Notes: generated from the letters alone by a model not told the origin. Counted from the stretch's first letter, positions 22,589 to 32,512 are shown. The stretch: DNA of 64,000 nt from Pseudoalteromonas sp. S2755 (GCF_005886535.1 NZ_PNDS01000140.1:1-64000); one strand, 5' to 3'. Numbers and translations are program-made.

Positions 22589-23956
22589 ATGTTTAGAAAA
22601 CCTACATTTATCGCAGCAACAATAATTACAATGCTGTCTGCCAGCAGCGCTATGGCTAAAATGAGCGCTGACGAAGTTGCACGTTTAGGTAAAGACTTGA
22701 CGCCTATCGGTGCAGAGAAAGCGGGTAATGCTGATGGCAGTATTCCGGCTTGGAATGGTGGGATCACAGCGCCGCCAGCTGGTTATGAAGTGGGCATGCA
22801 CCATCCAGATCCATTTGCTGATGACAAAGTATTGTTCACAATTGATAAATCAAATTTAGATAAATACAAGTCACTGCTAAGCCCAGGTCAGATTGCACTA
22901 TTTGAAACGTACCCCGAAACGTTCAAAATGAACATTTACCCAACTAGACGCAGCGCTTCTTATCCACAGTTTGTGTACGATGCAACAAAGAAATACGCAT
23001 CTACAGCAGAGCTTATCGAAGGTGGTAACGGCATTAAAAATACTGCTATCGGTATTCCGTTTCCGGTGCCAAAAGATGGCTTAGAAGCTATCTGGAACCA
23101 TCTATTGCGTTTCCGTGGCTTGTCGATTGCACGTTTCGGCGGTCAAGCTATGCCAACGGAGTCAGGTGCTTACAACATTATCGGTTTCGATGAGCAATTA
23201 CTGGTTAAGTACTCTGCAACAGATGCAACGCCTGAAGCGTTGCAAGAGTCAAATATCCTGTTTAAGTTTAAGCAGCAAGTGACAGAACCTGCACGTCTTG
23301 CTGGAACTGCATTGCTTGTACATGAAACCATGGACCAAATTTTGACACCTCGTCAGGCTTGGACCTATAACGCAGGCCAGCGTCGTGTAAGACGTGCGCC
23401 AAACGTTGCATATGATGCACCAGGAACTGCGTCAGATAGCTTACGTACAACAGATGACTTTGATATGTTTAACGGCTCTCCAAACCGTTATGATTGGAAA
23501 CTTGTTGGCAAAAAAGAGATGTATATCCCTTACAACAGTTACAAACTACATAGCGACAAGTTGAAGTATGATGATATCTTGATGGCCGGTCATATCAACC
23601 CTGAACACGTACGTTACGAAAAACACCGCGTATGGGTAGTTGAAGCTAACCTGAAAGAAGGTACTCGCCATATTTACAAAAAGCGTGTGTTCTATATTGA
23701 TGAAGATAGCTGGCAAATCCACGTAACGGATATCTATGATAACCGTGACCAGATGTATCGCGTTGCGATGGCACATGGTCTTAATTACTACGAAGTGCCG
23801 ACGCATTGGAGTACGTTGGATGTCTATCATGATCTAAACTCTCGTCGCTACCTTGCGATTGGGTTAGATAACGAAGAAGACATGTATGACTTCAGTCAGT
23901 CTTTCAACGATAACGAGTTTACTCAGGGTGCGCTGCGCCGTGAGGGTCGCCGTTAA
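22589..23956 (+). CDS. DUF1329 family exported protein
   Basis: A 455-residue protein with a signal peptide ending near SSAMA and the typical DUF1329 start: MSADEVARLGKDLTPIGAEK then DGSIPAWNGGI. Later family segments are RRAPNVAYDAPGT and RVWVVEANLKEGTRHIYKKR. The fold is thought to resemble LolA/LolB lipoprotein-sorting proteins, with a hydrophobic cavity. A periplasmic or outer-membrane carrier role is therefore plausible but unproven. It starts 11 bases after the DUF1302 gene. A stable hairpin sits after the gene inside the operon. Confidence 0.87.
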   Translation: MFRKPTFIAATIITMLSASSAMAKMSADEVARLGKDLTPIGAEKAGNADGSIPAWNGGITAPPAGYEVGMHHPDPFADDKVLFTIDKSNLDKYKSLLSPGQIALFETYPETFKMNIYPTRRSASYPQFVYDATKKYASTAELIEGGNGIKNTAIGIPFPVPKDGLEAIWNHLLRFRGLSIARFGGQAMPTESGAYNIIGFDEQLLVKYSATDATPEALQESNILFKFKQQVTEPARLAGTALLVHETMDQILTPRQAWTYNAGQRRVRRAPNVAYDAPGTASDSLRTTDDFDMFNGSPNRYDWKLVGKKEMYIPYNSYKLHSDKLKYDDILMAGHINPEHVRYEKHRVWVVEANLKEGTRHIYKKRVFYIDEDSWQIHVTDIYDNRDQMYRVAMAHGLNYYEVPTHWSTLDVYHDLNSRRYLAIGLDNEEDMYDFSQSFNDNEFTQGALRREGRR

Positions 23957-23969
23957 TCAAATATTATCA

Positions 23970-24000
23970 GGCTGAAGCAACCTCGCTTCAGCCTTCTTCC
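23970..24000 (+). terminator. Hairpin inside the operon, possible partial terminator
   Basis: The 9-base-pair stem GGCTGAAGC / GCTTCAGCC with a 6-base loop is followed by a pyrimidine stretch TTCTTCCTCCTTTCC with few consecutive T. It may reduce expression of the two downstream genes or protect the upstream mRNA from 3' decay. Confidence 0.5.
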
Positions 24001-24031
24001 TCCTTTCCTCTCACAACTCGAGTGTTTTCTC

Positions 24032-25036
24032 ATGATGAAGAAGTTAGTAGCAGCCTCGATTTTAACTATGGCGCATGTAGCAGTAGCCGAAAGTAGTGAT
24101 CAGATTTCAGCAAAATCAGCCCTGATGGTCGCTCACCCAGAACAAACGCTTTTCACAGATATTACAGATAGCGGTGATGCGTTAATTGCGGTAGGTAAAC
24201 ACGGCACAATAATTATTAAACAAGAAGGGCAAAACTGGACGCAGGCAGAGGTGCCAATTCAATCACTGTTGACCTCTGTGACATTCAAAGGCAAAGATAT
24301 TGGTTGGGCTTGTGGCCACGACGCTAGCATAATCAAAACCACAGACGGTGGTAAAACATGGGCACTAAAACAATATCTACCAACATTGGAAAAGCCTTGT
24401 CTTGATATTGAGTTTATTGATCAACAACACGGCTTTGCTGTGGGTGCTTATGGCATGTTTTTTGAAACCACTGATGGTGGTGAGTCTTGGACAAAACGTT
24501 TTATCAGTGAATTTGTTCATCCCGATGATGTCGACTACTTAGCCGATTTAAAAGAGCAAGACCCCGCGGCATACGAACAAGAAACGGCGTTTATTCTTCC
24601 CCATTTTAATCGCCTGTTAATCGCCGAGGGCATGATGTACCTTGCCGGTGAAATGGGACTTGTGGCACAAAGTGATGACTTAGGAAAAACATGGCAAAAA
24701 TTTGAGCCTTTTTATCGCGGTTCATTTTTTGCTGTTGATCAAACCTCAGATAACCAACTTATTGTTGCAGGCCTTAGGGGCAACGCATTTATTGGCAATG
24801 CACAGCAAGTAGTGCAACTTGATACTCAAAAAACGGCGACAATAAATAGTATTGCCCACAAAGATAATGTGACCTATATGTTTGCTAACAGCGGCGTAAT
24901 ATTCACGTTGAAAGCAGGTAAGCTAACCTCAAAACAACTAAAAACCGGCCACTCTATTTTAGCAGGTGTGGTTAAAAAGAATCAGCTAGTTCTAGCGACG
25001 GAGCAGGGGATTGCTGAGGTAGAGGTGAAAAACTAA
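24032..25036 (+). CDS. YCF48/BNR-repeat beta-propeller protein
   Basis: A 334-residue exported protein (signal peptide ending near HVAVA) built from BNR-like repeats: TTDGGKTWAL near residue 108, TTDGGESWTKR near 148, and SDDLGKTWQKF near 225. This is the pattern of YCF48-like seven-bladed propellers known from photosystem II assembly factors, but in heterotrophs such proteins often sit next to RND exporters. It overlaps the next gene by one base (TAATG), which suggests that the propeller and the exporter are made in equal amounts and may act together in the periplasm. Confidence 0.85.
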   Translation: MMKKLVAASILTMAHVAVAESSDQISAKSALMVAHPEQTLFTDITDSGDALIAVGKHGTIIIKQEGQNWTQAEVPIQSLLTSVTFKGKDIGWACGHDASIIKTTDGGKTWALKQYLPTLEKPCLDIEFIDQQHGFAVGAYGMFFETTDGGESWTKRFISEFVHPDDVDYLADLKEQDPAAYEQETAFILPHFNRLLIAEGMMYLAGEMGLVAQSDDLGKTWQKFEPFYRGSFFAVDQTSDNQLIVAGLRGNAFIGNAQQVVQLDTQKTATINSIAHKDNVTYMFANSGVIFTLKAGKLTSKQLKTGHSILAGVVKKNQLVLATEQGIAEVEVKN

Positions 25037-27357
25037 TGCAAGCGTTATTAAATCAATTGGTATACACCATTTTTAGGCATCGTATTACCGTCGTGTCTTT
25101 TTTCGTACTGACGACGATATTTTTGGGCTTCAAAGCCACACAAATTCAGCTCGATGCCTCATTTAACAAAAATATTCCACTAAATCATGAATACATGAAA
25201 GTTTACTTGAAGCACGAAAAACAGTTTGGTGGTGCAAATAGTATTCTTATTTCTGTTTGTGATAAAGATGGTGACATCTTTAATGAGCCATTTTTCACTC
25301 AGCTAAAGGCGGTGCATGATCAGCTTTATTTTATCCCAGGCGTTAATCGTCCATTGGTAAATTCAATCTTTGCTCCTAGTGCGAGATTCGTTGAAGTAGT
25401 GGAAGACGGCTTTGCTGGCGGGCCTATTATTCCAGCTAATTTTCAACCCACCGAACAAGGCCTAGCAGTTGTAAAGCAGAACATTGAAAAAGCAAAAGTT
25501 GTGGGTCGTATGGTTGCGAGTGATTATTCATGTGCCATGGTAACCGCACAGTTAATGGAGACCGATCCGCAAACTCAAGAGAAACTTGATACCTTAGCTT
25601 TTGCGCAAAAACTAGAATCTGAGGTCAGAGAGCCACTTAGCACTGACAAGGTGAGTATCCATATCATTGGCTTTGCAAAGATGGCTGGTGACATTGCTGA
25701 TGGCGCGAAAGGTGTAGTGCTCTTCTTTGCATTAGCGATTGCTTTTACCTTTATTATGGTTTGGATGTTTTGTAAGAGCTTTAAGTTAACCTTATTACCT
25801 ATCGCCTGTTCATTTATTGCTGTGATTTGGCAGATGGGCTTACTCAGTACTTTGGGTTTTGGTGTTGATCCCATGTCTATTTTGGTGCCTTTCTTAGTAT
25901 TCGCCATTGGCGTGAGTCACGGTGTGCAAATGATCAACGCGATAGGTAAAAAAGTAGCGCAAGGGGTAAGCTGCAAAGTGGCTGCTGAAGCGAGTTTTAA
26001 AGCATTACTTATCCCTGGTGGCATTGCTCTACTTTCGGACACCGTTGGCTTCTTAACCTTACTGGCAATCGACATCGGCATTATTCGTGAACTTGCTATT
26101 ACTGCCAGTTTAGGGGTTGCGGTTATCATCTTTACTAACTTGGTGCTGCTTCCTGTGATGGCGTCGTTCTTTGAGTCTGCAAATATTAAGCGACTTGGTG
26201 ATGGTAAAAACGCCAGCCATGGTATGTTTGAGGCAATGCGAGAGGCCTTGGTGAAAACCACAGACAAAAAAGTGGCCAGAGTGATTTTACTTATCAGTGC
26301 AGTACTGTTCGCATTTGGCTACTGGCAATCTGAAAAAATGCGTATTGGTGATTTACATGCTGGTGCACCGGCGCTGCATGAAGATGCCAGATACAACCAA
26401 GACACTTTCCTTATCTCTGAGCGTTATGCCATTTCTTCTGATATCTTAAAGGTCATTGTCGAAGCAACACCTGCGGCTTGTACTGAACACGATACAATGG
26501 AGCGTATTAGTCGTTTTCAATGGCGAGTAGAAAACTTACCGAGTGTACAATCAGCAGTTTCTTTAAGCTCCGTTGCACAAGCGGTTAATGCTGGGTACAA
26601 CGAAGGTAACTTAAAATGGCAGACGTTACCAAGAAATACCGCTTCATTAGTTCAAGCTACCTCTCGAGTGGAGACAAGCTCAGGACTACTTAACGGTGAT
26701 TGTTCGGTGATGCCTATTATCATCTTTATGGAAGATCATAAGGCCGAATCTATCGACCATGTGATTGCAAAGATCAAAGCGTTTTCAGAAGAAGAGGGAA
26801 CTGATGACGTTGCTTTTAAATTAGCATCAGGTCCAATCGGGGTAATGGCGGCGACGAATGAATCTGTTTCTGAGGCACAAGTCCCTATGATGATTTACGT
26901 GTACGGTGCCGTGATCCTGTTGTGCCTAGCCAGCTTTAGGAGCGTTCGAGCGACTATCGCAGTGGTACTACCTCTGTATGTAGTATCAACGTTGGCTCAG
27001 GCGCTTATGGTGCAGCTTGAAATCGGTTTAACGGTATCGACGCTACCGGTAATTGCTTTGGGTGTGGGAATAGGTGTCGATTACGGCATTTATATTCTAT
27101 CCTCTATGATGGGACAGCTTAAGCAAGGTATGCCGTTGTCGGTTGCCTACCGAAATGCGCTTGCTGAACGAGGCAGTGCGGTACTGTTTACTGGTATCAC
27201 GTTGGCTATTGGAGTAAGCACATGGATTTTCTCTGCGCTTAAGTTCCAGGTTGATATGGGTATCCTTTTAACCTTCATGTTCTTGGTAAATATGCTGGGT
27301 GCTGTGCTGCTTTTACCGGCAATTGGAACGCTTATCTGGTCTGACCAGAAAAAATAA
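25036..27357 (+). CDS. RND/MMPL-type exporter
   Basis: A 773-residue membrane protein with the RND pattern: one N-terminal helix (about residues 17-33), a periplasmic loop, a bundle of five to six helices (about 222-385), a second helix, a second loop and a second bundle (about 610-768). Charged motifs in transmembrane segments, such as FAIGVSHGVQMI and GVGIGVDYGIYI, are typical of MMPL/HpnN-like exporters that move hydrophobic substrates, rather than of AcrB-type drug pumps. No membrane-fusion or TolC partner is encoded nearby. The upstream propeller gene and the DUF1302/1329 genes belong to the same operon. The substrate is unknown. Confidence 0.87.
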   Translation: MQALLNQLVYTIFRHRITVVSFFVLTTIFLGFKATQIQLDASFNKNIPLNHEYMKVYLKHEKQFGGANSILISVCDKDGDIFNEPFFTQLKAVHDQLYFIPGVNRPLVNSIFAPSARFVEVVEDGFAGGPIIPANFQPTEQGLAVVKQNIEKAKVVGRMVASDYSCAMVTAQLMETDPQTQEKLDTLAFAQKLESEVREPLSTDKVSIHIIGFAKMAGDIADGAKGVVLFFALAIAFTFIMVWMFCKSFKLTLLPIACSFIAVIWQMGLLSTLGFGVDPMSILVPFLVFAIGVSHGVQMINAIGKKVAQGVSCKVAAEASFKALLIPGGIALLSDTVGFLTLLAIDIGIIRELAITASLGVAVIIFTNLVLLPVMASFFESANIKRLGDGKNASHGMFEAMREALVKTTDKKVARVILLISAVLFAFGYWQSEKMRIGDLHAGAPALHEDARYNQDTFLISERYAISSDILKVIVEATPAACTEHDTMERISRFQWRVENLPSVQSAVSLSSVAQAVNAGYNEGNLKWQTLPRNTASLVQATSRVETSSGLLNGDCSVMPIIIFMEDHKAESIDHVIAKIKAFSEEEGTDDVAFKLASGPIGVMAATNESVSEAQVPMMIYVYGAVILLCLASFRSVRATIAVVLPLYVVSTLAQALMVQLEIGLTVSTLPVIALGVGIGVDYGIYILSSMMGQLKQGMPLSVAYRNALAERGSAVLFTGITLAIGVSTWIFSALKFQVDMGILLTFMFLVNMLGAVLLLPAIGTLIWSDQKK

Positions 27358-27466
27358 TGTGAATAATTGTGCTCCTTTTTATTTGGTATTGGCGATTTAT
27401 ATCTATTTTTTGTGAATAGATGAGCAAACAGCTGAAAAGCTTGAAATGTTTTCGTCAAAAAGGCTG

Positions 27467-27515
27467 TTTATTAGCGTCAGAAAGGTTAGAATTTACCTGA
27501 CTCCACGCTAATAAA
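27467..27515 (+). repeat. Inverted repeat between the exporter gene and gdh
   Basis: TTTATTAGCG (27467-27476) is perfectly complementary to CGCTAATAAA (27506-27515). Inside it TCAG (27477-27480) can pair with CTGA (27497-27500). It lies about 54 bases before the dehydrogenase start and lacks a T-run, so a leader structure or operator is as likely as a terminator. Confidence 0.45.
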
Positions 27516-27568
27516 TGGCTGTACAAATAATCTACCGTTCAAAGGTGGTATAGATTAAGGAACACATA

Positions 27569-30500
27569 ATGACACAAAATGAAGGCACAGCTTCTGTTAT
27601 CCTAGATAACGTCTGCAAGCTTATCCATAAAAAAGTCCATGCTGACAAAGTGTCACTTGTCGAAACGTTTGCCAAAACCTTGTACAGCAATATGTCTAAA
27701 GAGGATTTGGCACATCGTAACGACAGTGACTTATACGGCGCAGCATTGAGCCTTTGGAATGCCCTTGATAAAAACAAGTCTGACGATGCCGTCATTCGCG
27801 TTTTTAATCCTGAGGTTGCAAAGGATGGATGGCAATCATCGCATACGATTGTCGAGATAATCGCTAAAGATATGCCGTTTTTGGTTGATTCAGTACGCAT
27901 GGCGATGAATCGCAAAAACATAGTCTCTCACCTATTACTTCATTCTCCACTTAAGTTACAAAGAAATGATGCTGGTGCAATCACCGCAGTTTCTAACTTA
28001 AAAGCAGAACAAGAATCTACGTCTACTAAGACCGTATTCTTTATCGAAATCGACAGGCAAACAGATGATTCGGTGATCGCTGATTTTACAGCTGAGCTTG
28101 AATCTGTCTTAAATGATGTTTCTGTTGCGGTTGCTGATTGGCTGCCAATTCGCGATAAATTGGTGAGCGTAAGTAAAGAGCTGCCGACCCGTCATTATAG
28201 TTGTTCAAAAGAAGAAGTTGCTGAAGCCGTCGAGTTTTTAGACTGGCTGGTTAGCGACAACTTTACCTTTATGGGCTACCGCCAATATGATTTGACTCCA
28301 GTTCAAGGTGACTATGAGCTGAAGCCAGTTGAAGGCACAAGTCTCGGACTGATGAAAAACTCAGGTGATGACCACAGTCGTTTATTGTCTGAATTGCCTG
28401 AAGTTGCGCGCAAAGAAGCACGTAGTAACAATTTGCTGATCTTAACCAAGACGAATTCACTTTCACGCGTTCATAGGCCAGCGTATATCGACTATGTTGG
28501 TATCAAGCGTTTTGATGATGAAGGTAACGTGATTGGTGAAGACCGTTTCATTGGCTTGTTCTCTTCTAGCTTCTACAACAACAGTGCGGTAGATGTTCCG
28601 GTACTTAAGAGTAAAATTAACCGTATCATGGAGCAATGTGACTTTGCTAAAGGCACACATGCATACAAGGCGGTACTTAATATTCTTGAAACCTATCCTC
28701 GTGATGAGTTAGTACAAGCACGTGAAAGCGAGCTACTTGAAGTGGCAATGGGCGTTTTGCAAACTCAAGAGCGTGACATGTGTCGCCTATTTGTGCGTAA
28801 GGATGTGTATGGTCGTTTCTTCTCTTGTATGGTTTATGTGCCAAGAGAGCGATATAACACAGCGTTACGCCGTGAAACTCAACAATTGCTAGGCCGTGCA
28901 TTTAAGTCTAGCGACAAAGTAGAGTTCACCACCTTTTTCTCTGAATCAACACTAGCGCGTACGCATTACATCGTGCGTGTTGATGACAACAATATAGATT
29001 ACAACGTGAAAGAAATCGAAAATAACTTGGTAGAAGCCGCTCGTACTTGGGAAGACAAGCTACAATCAGCACTTCTTGAAAGAACAGGCGAGTCTCGTGG
29101 TAACGAGTTAAACCGCAAATACACGAATGCGTTCCAGTCTGCATATAAAGATCAAGTTTTGCCAAGCGCAGCAGTTGTAGACATTGAAAAGCTAGAGCAA
29201 CTAAATGACGACAACAAACTTGAGATGCTGTTCTACAGACCTCAAGAAGAAGCAACATCGCAGCTTGTTCGTTTGAGTCTGTTCCACAAGGCAGAGCCTA
29301 TTCATCTATCAGACGTGATGCCAATGCTTGAAAACTTTGGCCTACGTGTTATTGGTGAAACTCCGTACGCCGTGAAGACAACTGATGGTCAAGTAAACTG
29401 GATCATGGATTTCTCTATGCTTATTGACAGCAAAGGGATCACTGATTTTGATAAAGTATCAGCACGTTTCCGCGCAGCATTGACTAATGTGTGGAATAAC
29501 CGCCTAGAAAACGACGGTTTCAACCGTTTAGTGTTATTAGGTGGTCTAACTGGTCGTGAAGCATCTATCTTACGTGCATATGCTAAATATATGCGCCAAA
29601 TTGGTGTGACGTTCTCGCAGTCTTACATCGAAAATACATTTGACCGTTACCCGCACATTGCAGCGATGATCGTTGATCTCTTCGTGAAGAAGTTTGCACC
29701 GAAGAAAGTTGCCACTGAAAAGGCACTTCAGAAGGTTATTGATGCAATCTACCTTGAGCTTGAAAACGTAGCGAACTTAGATGATGACCGTATCATGCGT
29801 TTGTACGTTGATATGATCAATGCAACGCTGCGAACTAACTTCTATCAAAAAGAAGCAGACGGCACGAACAAGTCGTACACGTCATTCAAGATCCAGCCAA
29901 GTGCAGTGCCAGATATGCCATTGCCATTACCAGCGTTTGAAATCTTCGTATACTCTCCACGCGTAGAAGGTGTTCACCTACGTGGCGGTAAAGTGGCTCG
30001 TGGTGGCCTGCGTTGGTCAGACCGTCGTGAGGATTTCCGCACAGAAGTACTTGGCTTAGTCAAAGCACAGCAGGTTAAGAATACGGTTATCGTACCTGTG
30101 GGTTCTAAAGGCGGTTTTGTTTGTAAACAACTTCCAACTGAACGTGAAGCATTCTTCAAAGAAGGCCAAGAGTGTTACAAGATCTTCATCCGTGGTCTAC
30201 TAGACATCACAGATAACATCGTACATGGTGACATTGTGCCGCCGGTGGATGTTGTACGTCACGACGAAGATGACCCATACCTAGTTGTCGCAGCAGATAA
30301 GGGGACAGCTACCTTCTCTGATATCGCAAACGGCATCGCTGAGTCTTACAACTTCTGGTTGGGAGATGCGTTCGCTTCTGGTGGTTCAATCGGTTATGAC
30401 CATAAGAAGATGGGTATTACTGCTAAAGGCGGTTGGGAATCGGTTAAGCGTCATTTCCGTGAAATGGACATTGATTGTCAAACAACTGATTTTACAGCAG

Positions 30501-32407
30501 TTGGTATTGGTGACATGGGTGGTGACGTATTCGGTAACGGTATGCTGCTATCTAAGCACATTCGTTTACAAGCGGCATTTAACCACATGCACATCTTTAT
30601 CGATCCAAACCCAGATGCGGCAAGCTCGTATGTAGAGCGTGAGCGTCTATTTAATCTGCCACGTTCAAGTTGGGAAGATTATAATAAGGATCTTATCTCC
30701 GAGGGCGGTGGTATTTTCTCTCGTGCAGCGAAAGCAATTACGCTAAGCGCTGAAATGAAGAAGATGATAGGCACTAAGAAGTCGAGCATGACACCAAACG
30801 AGTTGATCAAAGCATTGTTGAAGATGCCAGTTGATTTACTTTGGAACGGTGGTATCGGTACTTACATTAAGTCTAAATCTGAAACTGATGCTGAAGTAGG
30901 CGACCGTGCAAATGACGCGCTACGCATCAACGGTGGTGAGCTTGGAGCGAAGATCTTTGGTGAAGGTGGTAACTTAGGTGCTACTCAGCTAGGTCGTATC
31001 GAGTTTGCTTCAAACGGCGGTCGTATTAACACCGACTTTATTGACAACGTAGGTGGTGTTGCCTGTTCGGATAATGAAGTTAATATCAAGATCCTACTTA
31101 ACGGCCTAGTTGCTGAAGGTGAATTGACGAATAAGCAGCGTAACGAATTACTGTATTCAATGACTGATGAAGTATCAGAATTGGTACTGAAAGATTGTTA
31201 CCGCCAAACGCACACGCTTTCGATTACTAAGTCTAAAGGTCCTGCAACGCTGAAAGAAAAAGTACGCTTTATTCATGCACTTGAAAAAGAAGGCAAGTTA
31301 AATCGTGCAATCGAATTCTTACCAACTGATGAAGAGCTAGCAGAGCGCGCGGCGGCAGGTAAAGACCTAACACGTCCTGAGCTATCTGTATTAGTTTCTT
31401 ACTCTAAGATGGTATTAAAAGAGACATTAGTTGTTGATGAGATCTCAGAAAATCCATACTACCGTCAGTTGCTAGTGAACTCGTTCCCAGCACCGCTGCG
31501 TGAGCGCTTCAATGCTGCGATGGATAATCACCCGCTACGTAAAGAGATCATTGCAACGAAACTTGCAAACAATATCGTTAACGATATGGGTCTAAACTTC
31601 ATGGTTCGTATGCACGAAGAGACAGGTGCAACGGATGCAGAAATTGCGGTTTGCTACTCAATTGCAAGTGCAATCTTTGAAATGAAGGAAACGTGGTCAG
31701 CGATTTCTGCGCTTGATAATAAGATCCCAGCAGCAGTTCAAACGGAAATGCTATATCAATTACGTCGTACGGTTCGCCGTTCAACGCGCTGGTTCTTGCG
31801 CCACCGTGATAAGTCTCAAACCATCGAGCAAACTATCGCGTTCTTTGCACCAACATTTAAAGATTTAAGTACAAATCTACACAACTACATGGTTGCAAAT
31901 GAAAGCGAGCAGATCGTTGATAAAGCGCGCGACCTTGAATCTCAAGGTGTACCAGCTGAGATTGCACTGCGTATTGTGTCACTTTCAAGCTTGTTCTCGG
32001 TCATGGACCTAGCGGAAGTGGCGCATAACTCAGGTCGTAAGATCGGTGTTGTGTCTAATACCTACTTCACGCTCGGTGCAAACATGGGTCTACATTGGTT
32101 CCTTGACCAAATCACGGCTCAACCTGTTGCAAACCATTGGCAGGCGCTTGCTCGTGCTTCATATCGTGAGGAGCTTGATTGGCAACAGCGTTCATTGTCA
32201 GAGGTTGTATTAAACAGCTTTGCTGGTGATGACAGTGATATCAATGAACAAATTGAACAGTGGATGGATAAGCAAGCAGGCTTACTACACCGTTGGCAGC
32301 AAATGTTAACTGAGTTTAAGACGTCGCAAAGTCATGACTTTGCTAAGTTCTCAGTTGCACTTCGTGAGCTAATGTTACTAAGCCACAACTGCGATACTTC
32401 CAAATAA
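27569..32407 (+). CDS. gdhB: NAD-specific glutamate dehydrogenase, large (GDH-180) class
   Basis: This enzyme oxidises glutamate to 2-oxoglutarate and ammonia with NAD+, feeding the TCA cycle. The 1612-residue length is that of the 180 kDa class known from Pseudomonas and Shewanella. A long N-terminal regulatory region with ACT-like parts (residues 1 to about 700) precedes the catalytic core, with VPVGSKGGFV (Lys847), the dinucleotide-binding GIGDMGGDVFGNGML (about 979) and NLGATQLGRIEFA, and then a C-terminal helical domain. It stands alone, with AAGGAA about 8 bases before the ATG and a strong terminator behind it. Confidence 0.95.
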   Translation: MTQNEGTASVILDNVCKLIHKKVHADKVSLVETFAKTLYSNMSKEDLAHRNDSDLYGAALSLWNALDKNKSDDAVIRVFNPEVAKDGWQSSHTIVEIIAKDMPFLVDSVRMAMNRKNIVSHLLLHSPLKLQRNDAGAITAVSNLKAEQESTSTKTVFFIEIDRQTDDSVIADFTAELESVLNDVSVAVADWLPIRDKLVSVSKELPTRHYSCSKEEVAEAVEFLDWLVSDNFTFMGYRQYDLTPVQGDYELKPVEGTSLGLMKNSGDDHSRLLSELPEVARKEARSNNLLILTKTNSLSRVHRPAYIDYVGIKRFDDEGNVIGEDRFIGLFSSSFYNNSAVDVPVLKSKINRIMEQCDFAKGTHAYKAVLNILETYPRDELVQARESELLEVAMGVLQTQERDMCRLFVRKDVYGRFFSCMVYVPRERYNTALRRETQQLLGRAFKSSDKVEFTTFFSESTLARTHYIVRVDDNNIDYNVKEIENNLVEAARTWEDKLQSALLERTGESRGNELNRKYTNAFQSAYKDQVLPSAAVVDIEKLEQLNDDNKLEMLFYRPQEEATSQLVRLSLFHKAEPIHLSDVMPMLENFGLRVIGETPYAVKTTDGQVNWIMDFSMLIDSKGITDFDKVSARFRAALTNVWNNRLENDGFNRLVLLGGLTGREASILRAYAKYMRQIGVTFSQSYIENTFDRYPHIAAMIVDLFVKKFAPKKVATEKALQKVIDAIYLELENVANLDDDRIMRLYVDMINATLRTNFYQKEADGTNKSYTSFKIQPSAVPDMPLPLPAFEIFVYSPRVEGVHLRGGKVARGGLRWSDRREDFRTEVLGLVKAQQVKNTVIVPVGSKGGFVCKQLPTEREAFFKEGQECYKIFIRGLLDITDNIVHGDIVPPVDVVRHDEDDPYLVVAADKGTATFSDIANGIAESYNFWLGDAFASGGSIGYDHKKMGITAKGGWESVKRHFREMDIDCQTTDFTAVGIGDMGGDVFGNGMLLSKHIRLQAAFNHMHIFIDPNPDAASSYVERERLFNLPRSSWEDYNKDLISEGGGIFSRAAKAITLSAEMKKMIGTKKSSMTPNELIKALLKMPVDLLWNGGIGTYIKSKSETDAEVGDRANDALRINGGELGAKIFGEGGNLGATQLGRIEFASNGGRINTDFIDNVGGVACSDNEVNIKILLNGLVAEGELTNKQRNELLYSMTDEVSELVLKDCYRQTHTLSITKSKGPATLKEKVRFIHALEKEGKLNRAIEFLPTDEELAERAAAGKDLTRPELSVLVSYSKMVLKETLVVDEISENPYYRQLLVNSFPAPLRERFNAAMDNHPLRKEIIATKLANNIVNDMGLNFMVRMHEETGATDAEIAVCYSIASAIFEMKETWSAISALDNKIPAAVQTEMLYQLRRTVRRSTRWFLRHRDKSQTIEQTIAFFAPTFKDLSTNLHNYMVANESEQIVDKARDLESQGVPAEIALRIVSLSSLFSVMDLAEVAHNSGRKIGVVSNTYFTLGANMGLHWFLDQITAQPVANHWQALARASYREELDWQQRSLSEVVLNSFAGDDSDINEQIEQWMDKQAGLLHRWQQMLTEFKTSQSHDFAKFSVALRELMLLSHNCDTSK

Positions 32408-32422
32408 TCCAGAAATCGCTAC

Positions 32423-32453
32423 AATACCCCAGCTTTGACTGGGGTATTTTTTT
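32423..32453 (+). terminator. Intrinsic terminator after gdh
   Basis: AATACCCCAG / CTGGGGTATT with a 6-base loop, followed by a run of seven T. It begins 16 bases after the stop codon. Confidence 0.92.
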
Positions 32454-32478
32454 GTCTAATGCCATTGGCATAATCCAT

Positions 32479-32512
32479 TTAGCTAAAGTCACAAAACGGT
32501 GATTTTAGCTAA
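32479..32512 (+). repeat. Inverted repeat in the pyrD leader
   Basis: TTAGCTAAAGTCAC (32479-32492) pairs with GTGATTTTAGCTAA (32499-32512), 13 Watson-Crick pairs and one G-U, with a 6-base loop. It ends 32 bases before the pyrD start and has no T-run, so an RNA control element or a protein operator is possible. Confidence 0.5.

Noticed and set aside
25575..26267. Two minus-strand frames of 110 and 116 codons inside the RND exporter gene
   Set aside because: They are antisense shadows of a strongly coding hydrophobic gene. Their predicted products are low in complexity and match nothing.
29974..30635. Frames on both strands within the glutamate dehydrogenase gene
   Set aside because: The GDH frame is intact through the whole interval with conserved catalytic motifs, so the alternative frames are by-products of its codon use.
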